Source of the DNA: Astropecten irregularis
Taxonomy: Eukaryota > Echinodermata > Asteroidea > Paxillosida > Astropectinidae
Reading direction: 5' to 3'
Assembly (NCBI GenBank): GCA_963971285.1
Contig: OZ020258.1
Location: 2,232,001 to 2,296,000 of the forward strand
Length of the DNA: 64,000 nucleotides
Below the pieces are notes generated by a model. It did not search any database. It saw only the letters and a program-made list of their open reading frames with translations, and had not been told where the DNA came from. The translations under genes were made by a program, and so were the position numbers. Within the stretch, counting starts at the first letter, position 1, and each line of letters starts with the position of its first letter. Positions 36,813 through 47,462 of the stretch are shown here, piece by piece.

Positions 36813-37480
36813 AGATGGCGCCAAAATAAATGTAATTAGTTATTTTTGACGGTAGTATATAGTGACACGCTGATTCGCTGAAGACTAAAACCTTAGTTAT
36901 AGAAACATCCATTGTGGAATATTCATACATATAACAGAGTACTGCCTATGGAAGCGAAGCGACCATATTTGTTATGTGTGACTGACAAATTATGAACAGC
37001 GTTTGTGCCGCAGTGGAAGCGTTACTTAAACCACAGATAATTTTGAACTATAAGTTACCCCTTGCAATCCCTATACAACAACCTTGATTTAACGCGACTG
37101 GTTCTAAAATTCCTAGCAGCACCATTAAATATGGAGACATTAATTATTGTCTAACTTGGAGAGAGTTCAGCCTTTCTAGTCCTGTTTATTAATAAAGTCA
37201 ATAAAGTATTATACCATCAATCTCATTTCATTTATGTAATGTCACGTGAATAATAAGAGCCGCGTCCGATAACCACTGGCTCCCTTAAAAGACATATGTC
37301 ATTATTTTGAAATAAATACAAGTTTCATGGTCGACCAATCAGAAATGACTATGCCTGGAGATAACTGTACCGTTAATGACATGATCTTAACTTGTGATTT
37401 GTACAATATAAAAACTCGACGACTCTTTGATGAATGTTCTCACTGAGGGTTAACCGATTTGATTTTTGTTGTGTGCGCAG

Positions 37481-38659
37481 GGAATGTTCCTGGTGGCTCT
37501 ACCATACGCAGTGCTTCACGGTGGATACTGGGGGCTCCTAGCTCTAGTATCAGCGGCGGCTGTTACCTGCTACACCGGTAAGATCTTAGTGGAGTGTCTC
37601 TACGTCACGGATGACGTCACGGGCCTGCGCGTTCGCGTCAGGGAATCCTACGTGGACATAGCTAAGGAGGTGTGGGGAGACCGATTCGCCGCGCAGATCG
37701 TCCACACGGCCCAGTTTATCGAGCTCATCATGACCTGTATCCTGTACCTGGTGCTATGCGGTGACCTCCTGAGCAATAGCTTCCCCACCAATACCTTCCA
37801 GGAGGCCACATGGACTATGGTGGCCACCTTCTTCGTGGTCCCCTGCGCCTTCCTGCGCGACCTGAAGGCCGTGTCGCGCCTTAGCTTCGGCAACGCCATC
37901 GTCCACGTGATCGTGAACTTGATCCTGATTGGCTTCTGCCTCAGCTACGCTGCGCAGTGGCACTGGGGAGACGTAGCCGTGCACGTGGACATCCACTACT
38001 TCCCCGTCTCAATGGGGATCGTCATCTTCAGCTATACTTCTCACATCTTCTTGCCCAGCCTGGAGGGCAGCATGGAGGAGCCGGCTAAGTTCAACAAGAT
38101 GCTGTACTGGACTCACGGTCTAGCCGGCGTCTTCAAAGCCCTCTTTGCTTACCTGTGTTTCCTGACATTCGGCTTCATGACTCGTGACATCATCACTGAT
38201 AACTTACCTACTCAAGGCTTCAAGGCCGTGGTCAACGTGGTGCTAGTCATCAAAGCCCTCCTGTCTTACCCTCTACCCTTCTACGCCGCCATCGAGCTCC
38301 TAGAGAGGGCCTTCTTCAGCGGGAGACCGCGAACTTTCTTCCCGTCTTGCTACGCCATGGATGGGTACCTCAACCCATGGTCGGTGGCTCTTCGTTCGCT
38401 CGTGGTCGCCTTCACCATGCTGTTGGCCATCTTCATACCTCATTTCAACTTGTTGATGGGTCTTATAGGTAGCTTCACCGGTACCATGCTTTCCTTCGTC
38501 TGGCCCTGCTGGTTTCACCTCCAGATCAAATGGCGCGAGATCCCTTGGTATCAGAAACTGTTCAATATCCTTGTGATTCTCAGTGGTCTTATTGTAGGCT
38601 TAATCGGTATCATCTATTCGCTTGAAGCTCTCATCAAAGTATATCACGAAGACCAATAA
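37481..38659 (+). CDS. SLC32A1: Vesicular inhibitory amino acid transporter, exon 2 (transmembrane core)
   Basis: The acceptor is GTGTGCGCAG, phase 0; the exon encodes 392 residues and stops with TAA at 38657-38659. This is the membrane core of the AAAP family. In order: GMFLVALPYAVLHGGYWG (TM1), CYTGKILVECLY, the loop VRVRESYVDIAKEVWG, IELIMTCILYLVLCGDLLSN, PCAFLRDLKAVSRLSF, FSYTSHIFLPSLEGSM before EPAKFNKMLYWTH, ITDNLPTQGFKAVVNV, and KALLSYPLPFYAAIELLE. All are near-identical to vertebrate VIAAT signatures. About ten hydrophobic segments are visible. The exon is markedly more G+C-rich than its flanks, as expected for a constrained coding exon. There is no sign of damage. Confidence 0.97.
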   Translation, partial: GMFLVALPYAVLHGGYWGLLALVSAAAVTCYTGKILVECLYVTDDVTGLRVRVRESYVDIAKEVWGDRFAAQIVHTAQFIELIMTCILYLVLCGDLLSNSFPTNTFQEATWTMVATFFVVPCAFLRDLKAVSRLSFGNAIVHVIVNLILIGFCLSYAAQWHWGDVAVHVDIHYFPVSMGIVIFSYTSHIFLPSLEGSMEEPAKFNKMLYWTHGLAGVFKALFAYLCFLTFGFMTRDIITDNLPTQGFKAVVNVVLVIKALLSYPLPFYAAIELLERAFFSGRPRTFFPSCYAMDGYLNPWSVALRSLVVAFTMLLAIFIPHFNLLMGLIGSFTGTMLSFVWPCWFHLQIKWREIPWYQKLFNILVILSGLIVGLIGIIYSLEALIKVYHEDQ

Positions 38660-38828
38660 GGCCGAAGATGAACAATAGGTAAAGTGCAAATTGTATAGAA
38701 ATTGCATTGTTCAATTTGGTGTAATGCCGTTAAATTCAATTCTACAAGACTACCAAGGCAATATTCGATAATAAGATATGAAAGTGGCAAAGCTTGAAGT
38801 GGGTGCACGACAAAATGGTCATGGGCGC

Positions 38829-38834
38829 AATAAA
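38829..38834 (+). terminator. Candidate poly(A) signal for VIAAT
   Basis: AATAAA about 170 bases after the VIAAT stop codon, followed by a T-rich stretch (TTTTCTTTTCTTTC) within 40 bases. Consistent with a short 3' UTR; not proven. Confidence 0.4.
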
Positions 38835-39049
38835 ATTGTGGTCTTGCAAATTTTCTTTTCTTTCACACATTCAACCCAAACTGTGAAACTAAAAACCGTC
38901 GGCCCTTTCTTATACTTCGTCATGTACATTTCACTGATGTAACTGACGAGTGCTGCGCCTGTACACAAAGTGTACTGAATTGCTGCACAAGTTCGGGCGC
39001 TCGCAACAGTTTGGTGGAAACTCGCATTAGTTTGAGCTATAATTATGGC

Positions 39050-39280
39050 GTTTACGAAACGGAGGCTCAGGCTCCATCTCAGGCTCCGGCTCCATTTCGT
39101 GAATCCATTCTGAAATAACTGGTATCAAAATAGAGGCTTTTGGCTGTGGTTCGGAAGTAGATTCTCTGGTTTGAAAAGGAAAACAGAGCTTCAGTTTCAA
39201 TTGAAAACCACATCCTATATTTTCAGCATATGGATGTCAGAGCTGGAGTCCGAGCCTAAGCCTAAGGCTCCGTTTCGTAT
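39050..39280. mobile_element. Palindromic MITE family G
   Basis: TTTACGAAACGGAGGCTCAG at the left, AAGGCTCCGTTTCGTA at the right; middle TTTTGGCTGTGGTTCGGAAG shared with other copies. Confidence 0.8.
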
Positions 39281-39489
39281 AGACAGAAAAGAGGGCGGTT
39301 TCCAATGTATTCATACTTCAAAGAAAACAGTCCCTGGTTATCTCGTGAATTTATCGTCAAAGTAAATTCAAATATTACATCGAAAATAGTCTGAATCTAT
39401 CAAATCCATCGTTTTGATGCCGTGATATCGAACAAAAGAAAATCACAAAAATTCATTTCAAAAATGGAACTGAAAATTATGAACACAAG

Positions 39490-39605
39490 TCGTAAACTGC
39501 TGTAAACTGCTCATCAACCAAAATAATGACCTGAAATTTATAAAATGCTTTTAGTTAGGAGGGCTTGACGCGTTTCGATCCTAGCAGGATCTTCATCGAA
39601 GGCTG
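39490..39605 (-). mobile_element. Penelope-like fragment with hammerhead-like motif
   Basis: Minus strand: TTCGATGAAGATCCTGCTAG then GATCGAAACGCGTCAAGCCC. Stem GATCCT/AGGATC is perfect. The CTGATGA box is degenerate (TTCGATGA). Confidence 0.45.
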
Positions 39606-41217
39606 GAAATAATGAATGTGTTATTCACCTATCTGACGCTTTGTTTTCTGGGCAAGAACCAAATATGGCATTAGTGCTGCTTAAGCACGGATGTGAAGAC
39701 ACACTTAATGTGCAATAGTGCGCTACTGCCCGGGGCCAATAGGAAGGCCTAGTCAACACTTGCTTGTGGGTATTATGTTGCCCAGAGTTGATATAATACA
39801 TATTCAGCTGAAGAGGAGAGGGAAACATAAACTATGTACTTCAGGCTAGGGGTGGCAAGAGAAAGACATTTGATATTAATTTTCCCCTCAAGTGTAGAAC
39901 ATTAGTGAGATCGCGGCTATTTGTGTGGGATGTTTCATTTGCTTTAAGGAAAAGAGTGAAGACAAAGCTTAACTTCATTCTTGTGCAAACGGAAAGAGGT
40001 AAAAGAGTAATGAAGGAGAATGCTATACTTCGTAAAAACAAAATAGATAGATTATAAAAAAGTAGGATAAAGTATAATAAAGTATATTATCTAAGAAAGT
40101 TAAAATGTATATAACTGATACTTTATTGGTTAACGGTTGTGTCAGTATTCTTTATAAATATAGATCTGCAAGACCAAAGAATGATGTTTATCAGTGGAAA
40201 ATGTAAACTAAAAATCGAGACAAAGTTGAGCGCATCCTTTGGAAACCGAGTTTTGAAACGATGATAGTCTTTGCAACTGGGAAATAAATTTGGTGCTAAG
40301 ATAATAGTATGTCTTTGTTTGTAACAGTATTAATCAATATTGTGGTCCTATTTCATTTACATGTTTTAGTTTTTTTTCTGATAGGCTGTTAACATTCTTT
40401 TCTAAAATAATAGGTATTCAAGTTGAACAGTGCAATATATAATAATGGTCAAACTTTTGTTTTCTTTAGTTTTGTTTTGTTTGAGTGTTGGTTGTACTAT
40501 TGTATTTGTTTGTTTCTTATACAGCTTCAATCTTTCATCACAAAAATAAATCGAAAGTCGAAACAAATTTATAATTTAGATTGATTAAAAATTGAATAAA
40601 TTGTGTGAAAGAGCGTTTTCAACGGTATGCAATACTTAATTTCTTCCTTCGTTTATTGTTGAAAGACATAATTCTGAAGATGTATAGATGTAGATGAAAC
40701 ATAATTATTGACAACATACTTAACAGGAAATTAAGCATGAAATAATATTAAGGGAAACTGACAATGATTGTTTCAACAATCCACTTATTCTGTGATGTCA
40801 GTTTTTGTTTCATTAAATTATTTCTCATTTATATTCATTGCATAAGTTAATTCTCATCCCAGCTCCATTAAAATCCCCACATTATTGACAACTGTTCAGT
40901 ATTGGAAGTCATTAAAAAGTCATGAAATTTCCCAAGTAGTAAAACCCGTTTCATGTTTATGATTTCATGTATTGTTTAATGTTTACTACAAGAGCAAACT
41001 AACTACCGGACATGTACACTCGAAATACCATAGAGAAACGGCCATAAGGAGGACAGTTGCTTTTTTGTTGTTGAAGATGAGTTGCAGCATGCTGTTCCGA
41101 AGAAAGACCCCGGTCATAACGGTTCATTTTGTCGGCAATCAATTTGAATCGATTATTACTTTATTTCTCGATTGAAAATTCATATTAGGTATTGATTCAA
41201 ACAACAAACAGAAAAGT

Positions 41218-41589
41218 TTAAGGTAGTATTTTACTTTGGTTGAATACCGAAACAGACATCTTCACACATTTACCTTCAACTTAAAGGAGGGTATAAAGAT
41301 GGTGATGGTAGAAACATACCATTAAATTGTTTTGGGTTTTTTTTTTGCCTGAAATGCTGTATTTATCCAGAAAAGAGTCAAACCAATGGCCATTTTTTCT
41401 TGTTGATCTTTTAAAGATCAAAAATAAGACAGAAAAGACTTAAGAAATACTGTGGTCGTTTTCACTGTTTTCTCAAAGAATTTGGGACTGACATTTTCAC
41501 AGATGACTGTTACTGTATTTGTCTTGAAATTTTTACCCTTGAATCTGTATTTCTTTGAAAACAAAAACAAAGTATGATACTACCTTTAA
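41218..41589 (+). mobile_element. TTAA-flanked MITE, full length
   Basis: TTAAGGTAGTATTTTACTTT at the left, AAAGTATGATACTACCTTTAA-type right end, 372 bases, with the central GATCTTTTAAAGATC palindrome. Confidence 0.9.
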
Positions 41590-41772
41590 AGATCAGTTCA
41601 ATAATACATGCCCAGCTTTTCAACGACAGGACGTTCTAAGATCCTAGCTATAGGTTGCACTAGCTTTGACTTTTCACAAGTCCAGAAACCGGACGGACGA
41701 AAATCAGACTTGCATATTTGTTTACTTTTTAATGCTCAGCTTACGTTCAAAATTTTAAAATCAGGGGTCATT

Positions 41773-41986
41773 TTCATGGAGCTGCTAAGGACACAAAAAA
41801 TTCTTATATAGCATTAAATGTCTTGCTCAATAAAACAAACTATCATCAAATGCCATTTGATATTCATGGTCAGCGAACAATAGCCAAAGAACAAGTAATG
41901 CACAACGCATGGGCATTTGGTTGTATTAAGAAAGAAATGTCATGGTTAGAAAATATTTGTGCTTAGCAGGGTCATGAAATTAGCCC
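41773..41986. mobile_element. Palindromic MITE family F
   Basis: TTCATGGAGCTGCTAAGGAC at the left; GTGCTTAGCAGGGTCATGAA at the right; middle ATTTGATATTCATGGTCAGC. Confidence 0.75.
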
Positions 41987-42004
41987 CATGTTGTCTATCA
42001 CCAA

Positions 42005-42235
42005 AGAAAAACTCGAAAGGGAAATGACCTTTACCGTGGAAGAAACATGAGTTCAAATTTTGAAAACATTATTGGTAGCCTATCAAGGCCAAAAAGTAAA
42101 CTCGATTTTTTTTCCGTCACCATTAAAAGGAACGAGAGTTCAAATTTTGACAACAAGAAAACCTGACAGGGCTAAAGACAAACTCGAAAAAGGGAGATTT
42201 TCCTTCACCATTTCACCATAAAGAAACGGAAATTG
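42005..42235. repeat. Degenerate tandem repeat, period about 85-90 bases, next to the PI-PLC stop
   Basis: Three imperfect units start with AAACTCGA and contain TTCACCAT or TTTACCGT followed by GAGTTCAAATTTTGA. The array lies within 50 bases of the 3' end of the PI-PLC-like gene. Confidence 0.6.
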
Positions 42236-42283
42236 ATTTGTGTTTCATTTGCTTCAAGACACAACTCAGACCTAAAACCTGTG

Positions 42284-43135
42284 CTAGAAGTTAGACTCGA
42301 TAATACTTTCGATTAAGGGGAGGCTGGGGAAGTCCATGCCCACTATGCCCCACATTGCCGAGCTCCCGTGAAGGTAGCCAAGCAAGAGTTTGTTCAGCCG
42401 GTCCGATACGGCCTTGGGCCAAGCCAAGAACCCGGAACCACTTCTATACGTCAAGTACATGTTTGTGGTCAATCTCTGCTTGGCTTGCTCAAGATGGACT
42501 CGCACCGCTACCCATTTCTTGTCAATTTCCTCCTTTGATAAGCTATTGATTCGCCACTCATCACCGATGTCCAGATCATCGTAAGGTAAGCCGAAGCCAG
42601 CTGGGCCACTGTACTCTCTCAGGATAACCACCGTTCCACGGGCTTCGCTCAGGTCCGGGTAACGGGGTAAGCCGCCCCTCTGTAGCACCTGCCAGCTGGG
42701 TATCTATTGACGTAACGCTGGACGGCCTGTGCAAAGCTTTCGCTGACGTTCGTAGCCGTGTTCACCTCTCTGAGCCTTATGAAGATTACCTCCTTGGAGG
42801 TCCAGGAACTGTATCGCTGTCTTCAGGACGTCATCGAACGAAGCTCGTTGTGATATGATGCCATGATAGACAAGAAGTTCGTCGTTCATGTGATCGCACC
42901 GGATGTCGACAAAACGTACACCGCTGTCAAACTGCTGAGCTAGAGACATACTCTGGCATTCGACAATGGGGCCACAATACAGGCTCATGGACTCGTGAGT
43001 TCCTGGCATGGATATGTTTGTCGTCGAACATGAATCAGAGATCTCGGACATCCAGTCTTTTGTGTTAATGGCTTCAGCCATCAAACATCCCGCCATCGTC
43101 AGGAAAATAATTCCGGCACCTGTCTTCAGTGTCAT
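42284..43135 (-). CDS. Secreted PI-PLC X-domain protein, intronless, frame changes twice (possible pseudogene or assembly error)
   Basis: The reading starts at ATG 43133-43135 with a hydrophobic N-terminus (GAGIIFLTMAGCLMAEA), a likely signal peptide. It continues as a bacterial-type phosphatidylinositol phospholipase C X domain. SMPGTHESM carries the first catalytic His, QFDSGVRFVDIRC follows, and LLVYHGII carries the second. The C-terminal half reads GGLPRYPDLSEARGTVVILRE and later IVGMDFPSLPLIESI. Between about 42795 and 42713 the conserved sequence (KEVIFIRLREVNTATNV) lies in another frame, and homology then returns to the first frame. The two shifts cancel. As written, translation stops at 42704-42706, after 143 codons. 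About 284 codons would be spanned, the usual size for such intronless PI-PLC-like genes. Conservation on both sides suggests recent damage or two base errors in the assembly. The family cleaves phosphatidylinositol or GPI anchors; the substrate here is unknown. Confidence 0.75.
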
Positions 43136-43689
43136 CTTGTTTTTTCGGCTCGAATGCTGTGAATGGCTTCAATTGCATGAACGCTCCAAACCTTCTAAAC
43201 GCCCCAGATGGACCTAATATAACGCAATTTGCTGCTTTCTGTCTTTGAAAGCAGTTAAAAAGCCTTTACCTTTTTCTCCGGTCGAAGGTCTCAATCCTCA
43301 TATCTCGTGATATTTCAGTCCAATGAGAGTGCCAGCAGCTGTTACGAATAATCATAATTTCTTTATCATAATGACATTTAGGCTGCGAAAATAATCTGTC
43401 GGCCTGAAAAGAAATCATATGTTAGTGCAATTAATTTCAGGTCACGGATTGAAAAGAATTAGCCACCAGGATGAAATTGGTGCTTGAAAATGCTGAGCGA
43501 CGACATGATTCGTTATCAATATTTGTATTTGCATTTCAGTTCAGTGTGGAGATTACATTTTCATTTTATATGATACAGAAATGAAAGTGGCACTTAAATA
43601 CAAAAGTAATTTATTATTTATTATCTAACTTCTTTAATGCGTTACATAGTTTTGCCATTACTTCAGTTTTTAATTGCTATTCCTTCGTC

Positions 43690-44635
43690 TTTTCCTCGCC
43701 AGTCTTTTCCTTCGTTTTTTCCTCGCCAGTCTCTTCCTTCGTTTTTTCCTCGCCGGTCTCCCCCTCCCCCTTTTCCTCGCCAGTGTCTTCCTTCGTTTTT
43801 TCCTCGACAGTGTCTTCCTTCGTCTTTTCCTCGCCAGTCTCTCCCCCCCCCCCTTTCCCTGGCCGGTCTCTTCCTTCGTCTTTTCCTCGCCAGTCAAGCT
43901 TCCTTCATCTTTTCCTCGCCAGTCTCTTCCTTCGTATTTTCCTCGCCAGTCTCTTCCTCCCCCTTTTCCTCGCCAGTCTCTTCCTTCGTCTTTTCCTCGC
44001 CAGTCAAGCTTCCTTCATCTTTTCCTCGCCAGTCTTTTCCTTCGTTTTTTCCTCGCCAGTCTCTTCCTTCGTTTTTTCCTCGCCGGTCTCCCCCTCCCCC
44101 TTTTCCTCGCCAGTGTCTTCCTTCGTTTTTTCCTCGACAGTGTCTTCCTTCGTCTTTTCCTCGCCAGTCTCTTCCTCCCCCTTTCCCTGGCCGGTCTCTT
44201 CCTTCGTCTTTTCCTCGCCAGTCAAGCTTCCTTCATCTTTTCCTCGCCAGTCTCTTCCTTCGTATTTTCCTCGCCAGTCTCTTCCTTCGTCTTTTCCTCG
44301 CCAGTCTCTTCCTTCGTCTTTTCCTCGCCAGTCAAGCTTCCTTCATCTTTTCCTCGCCAGTCTCTTCCTTCGTATTTTCCTCGCCAGTCTTTTCCTCCCC
44401 CTTTTCCTCGCCAGTCTCTTCCTTCGTCTTTTCCTCGCCAGTCTCTTCCTTCGTCTTTTCCTCGCCAGTCTCTTCCTTCGTCTTTTCCCCGCCAGTCTCT
44501 TCCTTCGTCTTTTCCTCGCCAGTCTCTTCCTTCGTCTTTTCCTCGCCAGTCTCTTCCTTCGTCTTTTCCTCGCCAGTCTCTTCCTTCGTCTTTTCCTCGC
44601 CAGTCTCTTCCTTCGTCTTTTCCTCGCCAGTCATC
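43690..44635. repeat. 27-bp minisatellite with higher-order structure
   Basis: About 35 units of TCTTCCTTCGTCTTTTCCTC plus GCCAGTC, bases 43690-44635. A block of about 330 bases is duplicated (43701 and 44031 start alike), with separators AAGCTTCCTTCATC. As 27 is a multiple of three and the unit has no stop, several frames stay open on both strands. Minus-strand frames give TGEEKTKEE repeats, plus-strand frames give FPRQSLPSS repeats. The first 150 bases on either side show no splice-linked exon, so I call it a repeat rather than a gene. Confidence 0.9.
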
Positions 44636-44938
44636 ACCTGCCTTTTCATTTTCTACAATGTTTGCCTCTTCATTCCGTTTTGCCAAATTCATTTCATTTC
44701 ATTTCAATGCATAGTTATAGGAATAATTGTGACAGTAAAAGGCTGCAGCTTGTTAGTCTTGCTATTTAGTCTCTTCAACCGTGCACATTTATAACTTGCA
44801 AAGAAACCGCTATTTTATGAATTGAATTTTTATAATACATGCAAATTTGCAATACTAACATCTAATTTTTTTTTGCGATTTTTTGTCCTTTTTCTTTTTT
44901 TATTTCTTTTCTTGTTTTTGTTATTTTTTTGTGTTTTG

Positions 44939-45018
44939 TCAGCGGTGGATCTGGGGTTTGAACCCCGGACCCTTCGTGTGCGAGGCGAGGCAAATACCAA
45001 CTAGGCTACCAGGCTACA
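44939..45018 (-). mobile_element. tRNA-like sequence, probably a SINE head
   Basis: Minus strand: GGTAGCCTAGTTGGTATTTG (A-box-like) and CCGGGGTTCAAACCCCAGA (B-box hairpin). No clean acceptor stem pairing, so a functional tRNA is unlikely. Confidence 0.5.
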
Positions 45019-45407
45019 GCCTGCTCGATCAAAAACGAAAACACTTTTACTATTTACAGTCAAAACCATGCAGAAAAGCAGAGTTAAATCAAATCATACA
45101 TTACGCAGAACTTATAAATACACAGATATAACCTACCATAGGTAATTGCGACGCCGTAGAACGTTTATATTTTCCAAAAAGGAGGTTTTTTCAAGTAATA
45201 ATTCGTGTCGCCATTGCGCAATGTGACTGTCCTGTTTTATTATGAGTCATAGTCACATGTCAACTCCGGGACTTCCCCCAATACGAGAAATCGAGGAAAC
45301 CGCCGACAATACACATAATAGTGCACACACGCAAAATATTACTATCATAACTAAGCCTTCCACATTTCAGTGCGTTTCATTGCCAGACCAAAGGTCATGG
45401 CTCGCTT

Positions 45408-45771
45408 TTAAAGGAAGTATCATACTTTGGTAAGAGACCAAAACAGAAATGCGCACAGATTTACGTATAACTTACAGGGTATGAAGATGTTGGTGGTAGA
45501 AACATACCGTTGAAATTATTCCGCCTGAAATGCTGCATTTATCCAGAAATAAGTAAAACAACGACCGAAAATCTTTTTGATCTTTTAAAAGATCAAAAAT
45601 AAAAGAGAAAAGACTTAAGAAATACTGTGGCCGTTTTCGCTGTTTTCTCAAAAAGTGGGCACCGTATGGGACTGAAATTTTCACAGATGACTGTTACTGT
45701 ATCGTCCTTGATATGTTTGCCCATGAATCTGTATTTCTTTGATAAAAACCAAAGTATGATACTACCTTTAA
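45408..45771 (+). mobile_element. TTAA-flanked MITE, full length
   Basis: TTAAAGGAAGTATCATACTT at the left, AGTATGATACTACCTTTAA at the right, 364 bases. The best-preserved copy; it shows the empty SINE site ATAACTTACAGGG. Confidence 0.93.
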
Positions 45772-46149
45772 GGATATAAATGTTATGATCTAACACTATG
45801 CGGGTATTCTATTTATGTTGTTTTGTGCACACTTTATGTACGGCCTTGATTTTCAGATGGAATAATTATCATAGTCATATCTTCGCGTCCCGTGAACCCC
45901 TTGTAGACGTTTTTTTCAGTAATGTAATCGCATTGGAGAACGACATGTGAAACAATGATTAAGTATGACACGCTGATTGATAAAATTGCCACTTTATAAA
46001 TATCACCTATTTTTATTTCACAGGTGGTTTGGTGAATACAATTATACTGCGGTAATTTCATGTTGATGCAACAATATAGTCATCTTATGATTAGGCACAA
46101 CTCTTTTAGAGAACCCTTTTAAACAGTATCTAAGAGGGTATCACATGTA

Positions 46150-46291
46150 ATGGGAGACTTTTGAGGACCGGTCTTCAAGTCAACAGAGCACGCGCACGCA
46201 CAACAGCGCAGGCGCAAAACAACGCGCGCACGCTCACAATTGCGTGCGCGTGCGCTGTTGACATGAAGACCGGTTCTCAAAAGTCTCCCAT
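46150..46291. mobile_element. Near-perfect palindromic MITE with TGTA duplication
   Basis: Ends ATGGGAGACTTTTGAGGACC and inverted GGTTCTCAAAAGTCTCCCAT; arms CGGTCTTCAAGTCAACAG / CTGTTGACATGAAGACCG. The core is CG-rich with alternating purine-pyrimidine (GCGCGCACGC, GCGTGCGCGTGCGC). Flanked by TGTA at 46146-46149 and 46292-46295. Confidence 0.85.
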
Positions 46292-46566
46292 TGTAGCATG
46301 AAGTGCTAGATATTGTATTGAAGAGGCACACTTGTACAAGGTTATGATAAATGCGGAGGTTATCATAATCAATTACCATGGACTCACGGCTAAGGGAACA
46401 TAATAATTATGTCATTTTTCAAACATTGGGGAAAAGATGTCCAAAGATCCAAATATGTGTTGCTTATGTGTAGGGTTTAGAGGAATAAAGAAAAACAAAG
46501 ATTAATTGATTAATAATATAATTCTTGTCAAAATCTCAATTATTCATAAAGCTCAAAATCCCTTAC

Positions 46567-46922
46567 TTAAATGAAGTATCATACTTTGGTAAGAAACCAA
46601 AACATAAATATTCACAGATTTACTTTACGGTATGAAGATGGTGGTGGTAGAAACCTACCGTTAACATTTTTCGCCTGAAATGGTGTATTTATCCAGTAAT
46701 AAATAAAACAACGACCGAAAATCTGTTTGATCTTTTAAAAGATCAACAATAAAAGAGAAAAGACTGAAGAAATACTGTGGCCGTTTTTCACGATTTTCTC
46801 AAAAAGGGGGCACCGTATGGGACTGACATTTTCACAGATGACTGAAACTGTATCTGTCTTGATATTTTTGATCATGAATCTGTACTTCTTTGACAAACAC
46901 CAAAGTATGATACTACCTTTAA
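46567..46922 (+). mobile_element. TTAA-flanked MITE, full length
   Basis: TTAAATGAAGTATCATACTT at the left, AAGTATGATACTACCTTTAA at the right, 356 bases. Confidence 0.92.
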
Positions 46923-47199
46923 CCAAATACTACAGTATATATCAACGATTTTTGTATTTTCTCTGACATGGTAGTGAATTTAGCATGGCTGACTGGAGAG
47001 GGCGCTGTTCAATGTGAATAGAGGCACTTCTGACCTGCAGAATCTTCACATTATCTGCTCCTCGATAGTAAACTGTAGTAGATGTAAAATAGTAGATGTA
47101 TTTTGTTATCCAGCGTCACAGTGAACTTGCTATTTAGTTTCCAAGAAAGATTTGAGGCTTTGCATGGCGATAATTGGTATGTTGATCGGTTTGCGGAAA

Positions 47200-47345
47200 C
47201 ACCATGTATGCTTGGCAGCGGATATCCCCCCCCAAAAAAAATCTACACTGCCTTGTCGTGCAGGTATTTTTTTGCCACCAAGCGTGTTGCATAAATTATA
47301 CTATAGTACATTTTAGAGCATTTAAAAACGATATTCAGAAAAATT
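47200..47345 (-). mobile_element. Fragment of the hAT-like element
   Basis: ATTTTAGAGCATTTAAAAAC then GATATTCAGAA is the inverted copy of 14153-14188; a C-run (ATATCCCCCCCC) lies on the left. Confidence 0.6.
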
Positions 47346-47462
47346 AAACATAGTCGCCTACCAAATTACCCACATCAAGATAATCAATGCACAGGGTGTC
47401 TCAAAAAAACACGTTCCAAATAAACAAATTATATGATTCTTGGGGAAACGTTTTATATATAT

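Larger units (their letters stand above)
18686..37480 (+). other. VIAAT intron (18.8 kb)
   Basis: Single intron separating the cytosolic N-terminus from the membrane core. It carries the repeats listed separately. No second gene is recognised on either strand. The longest stray frame (28244-28672, minus, 142 codons) has no domain I know. Nothing recognised in 19000-21900, 24930-26170, 27150-29540, 29940-31430, 31660-32780 and 33120-36570. Confidence 0.7.
38835..42283. other. Intergenic region between VIAAT and the PI-PLC-like gene
   Basis: Repeats listed separately. Nothing recognised in 39610-41215, which is A+T-rich and without credible exons. Confidence 0.6.

Noticed and set aside
37648-38518. 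Minus-strand frames opposite VIAAT exon 2
   Set aside because: Shadows of a strongly conserved plus-strand exon.
43637-44794. Large plus-strand open frames over the minisatellite
   Set aside because: Three overlapping frames are open simultaneously because of the 27-bp unit; this is expected from the repeat and is no sign of a gene by itself.
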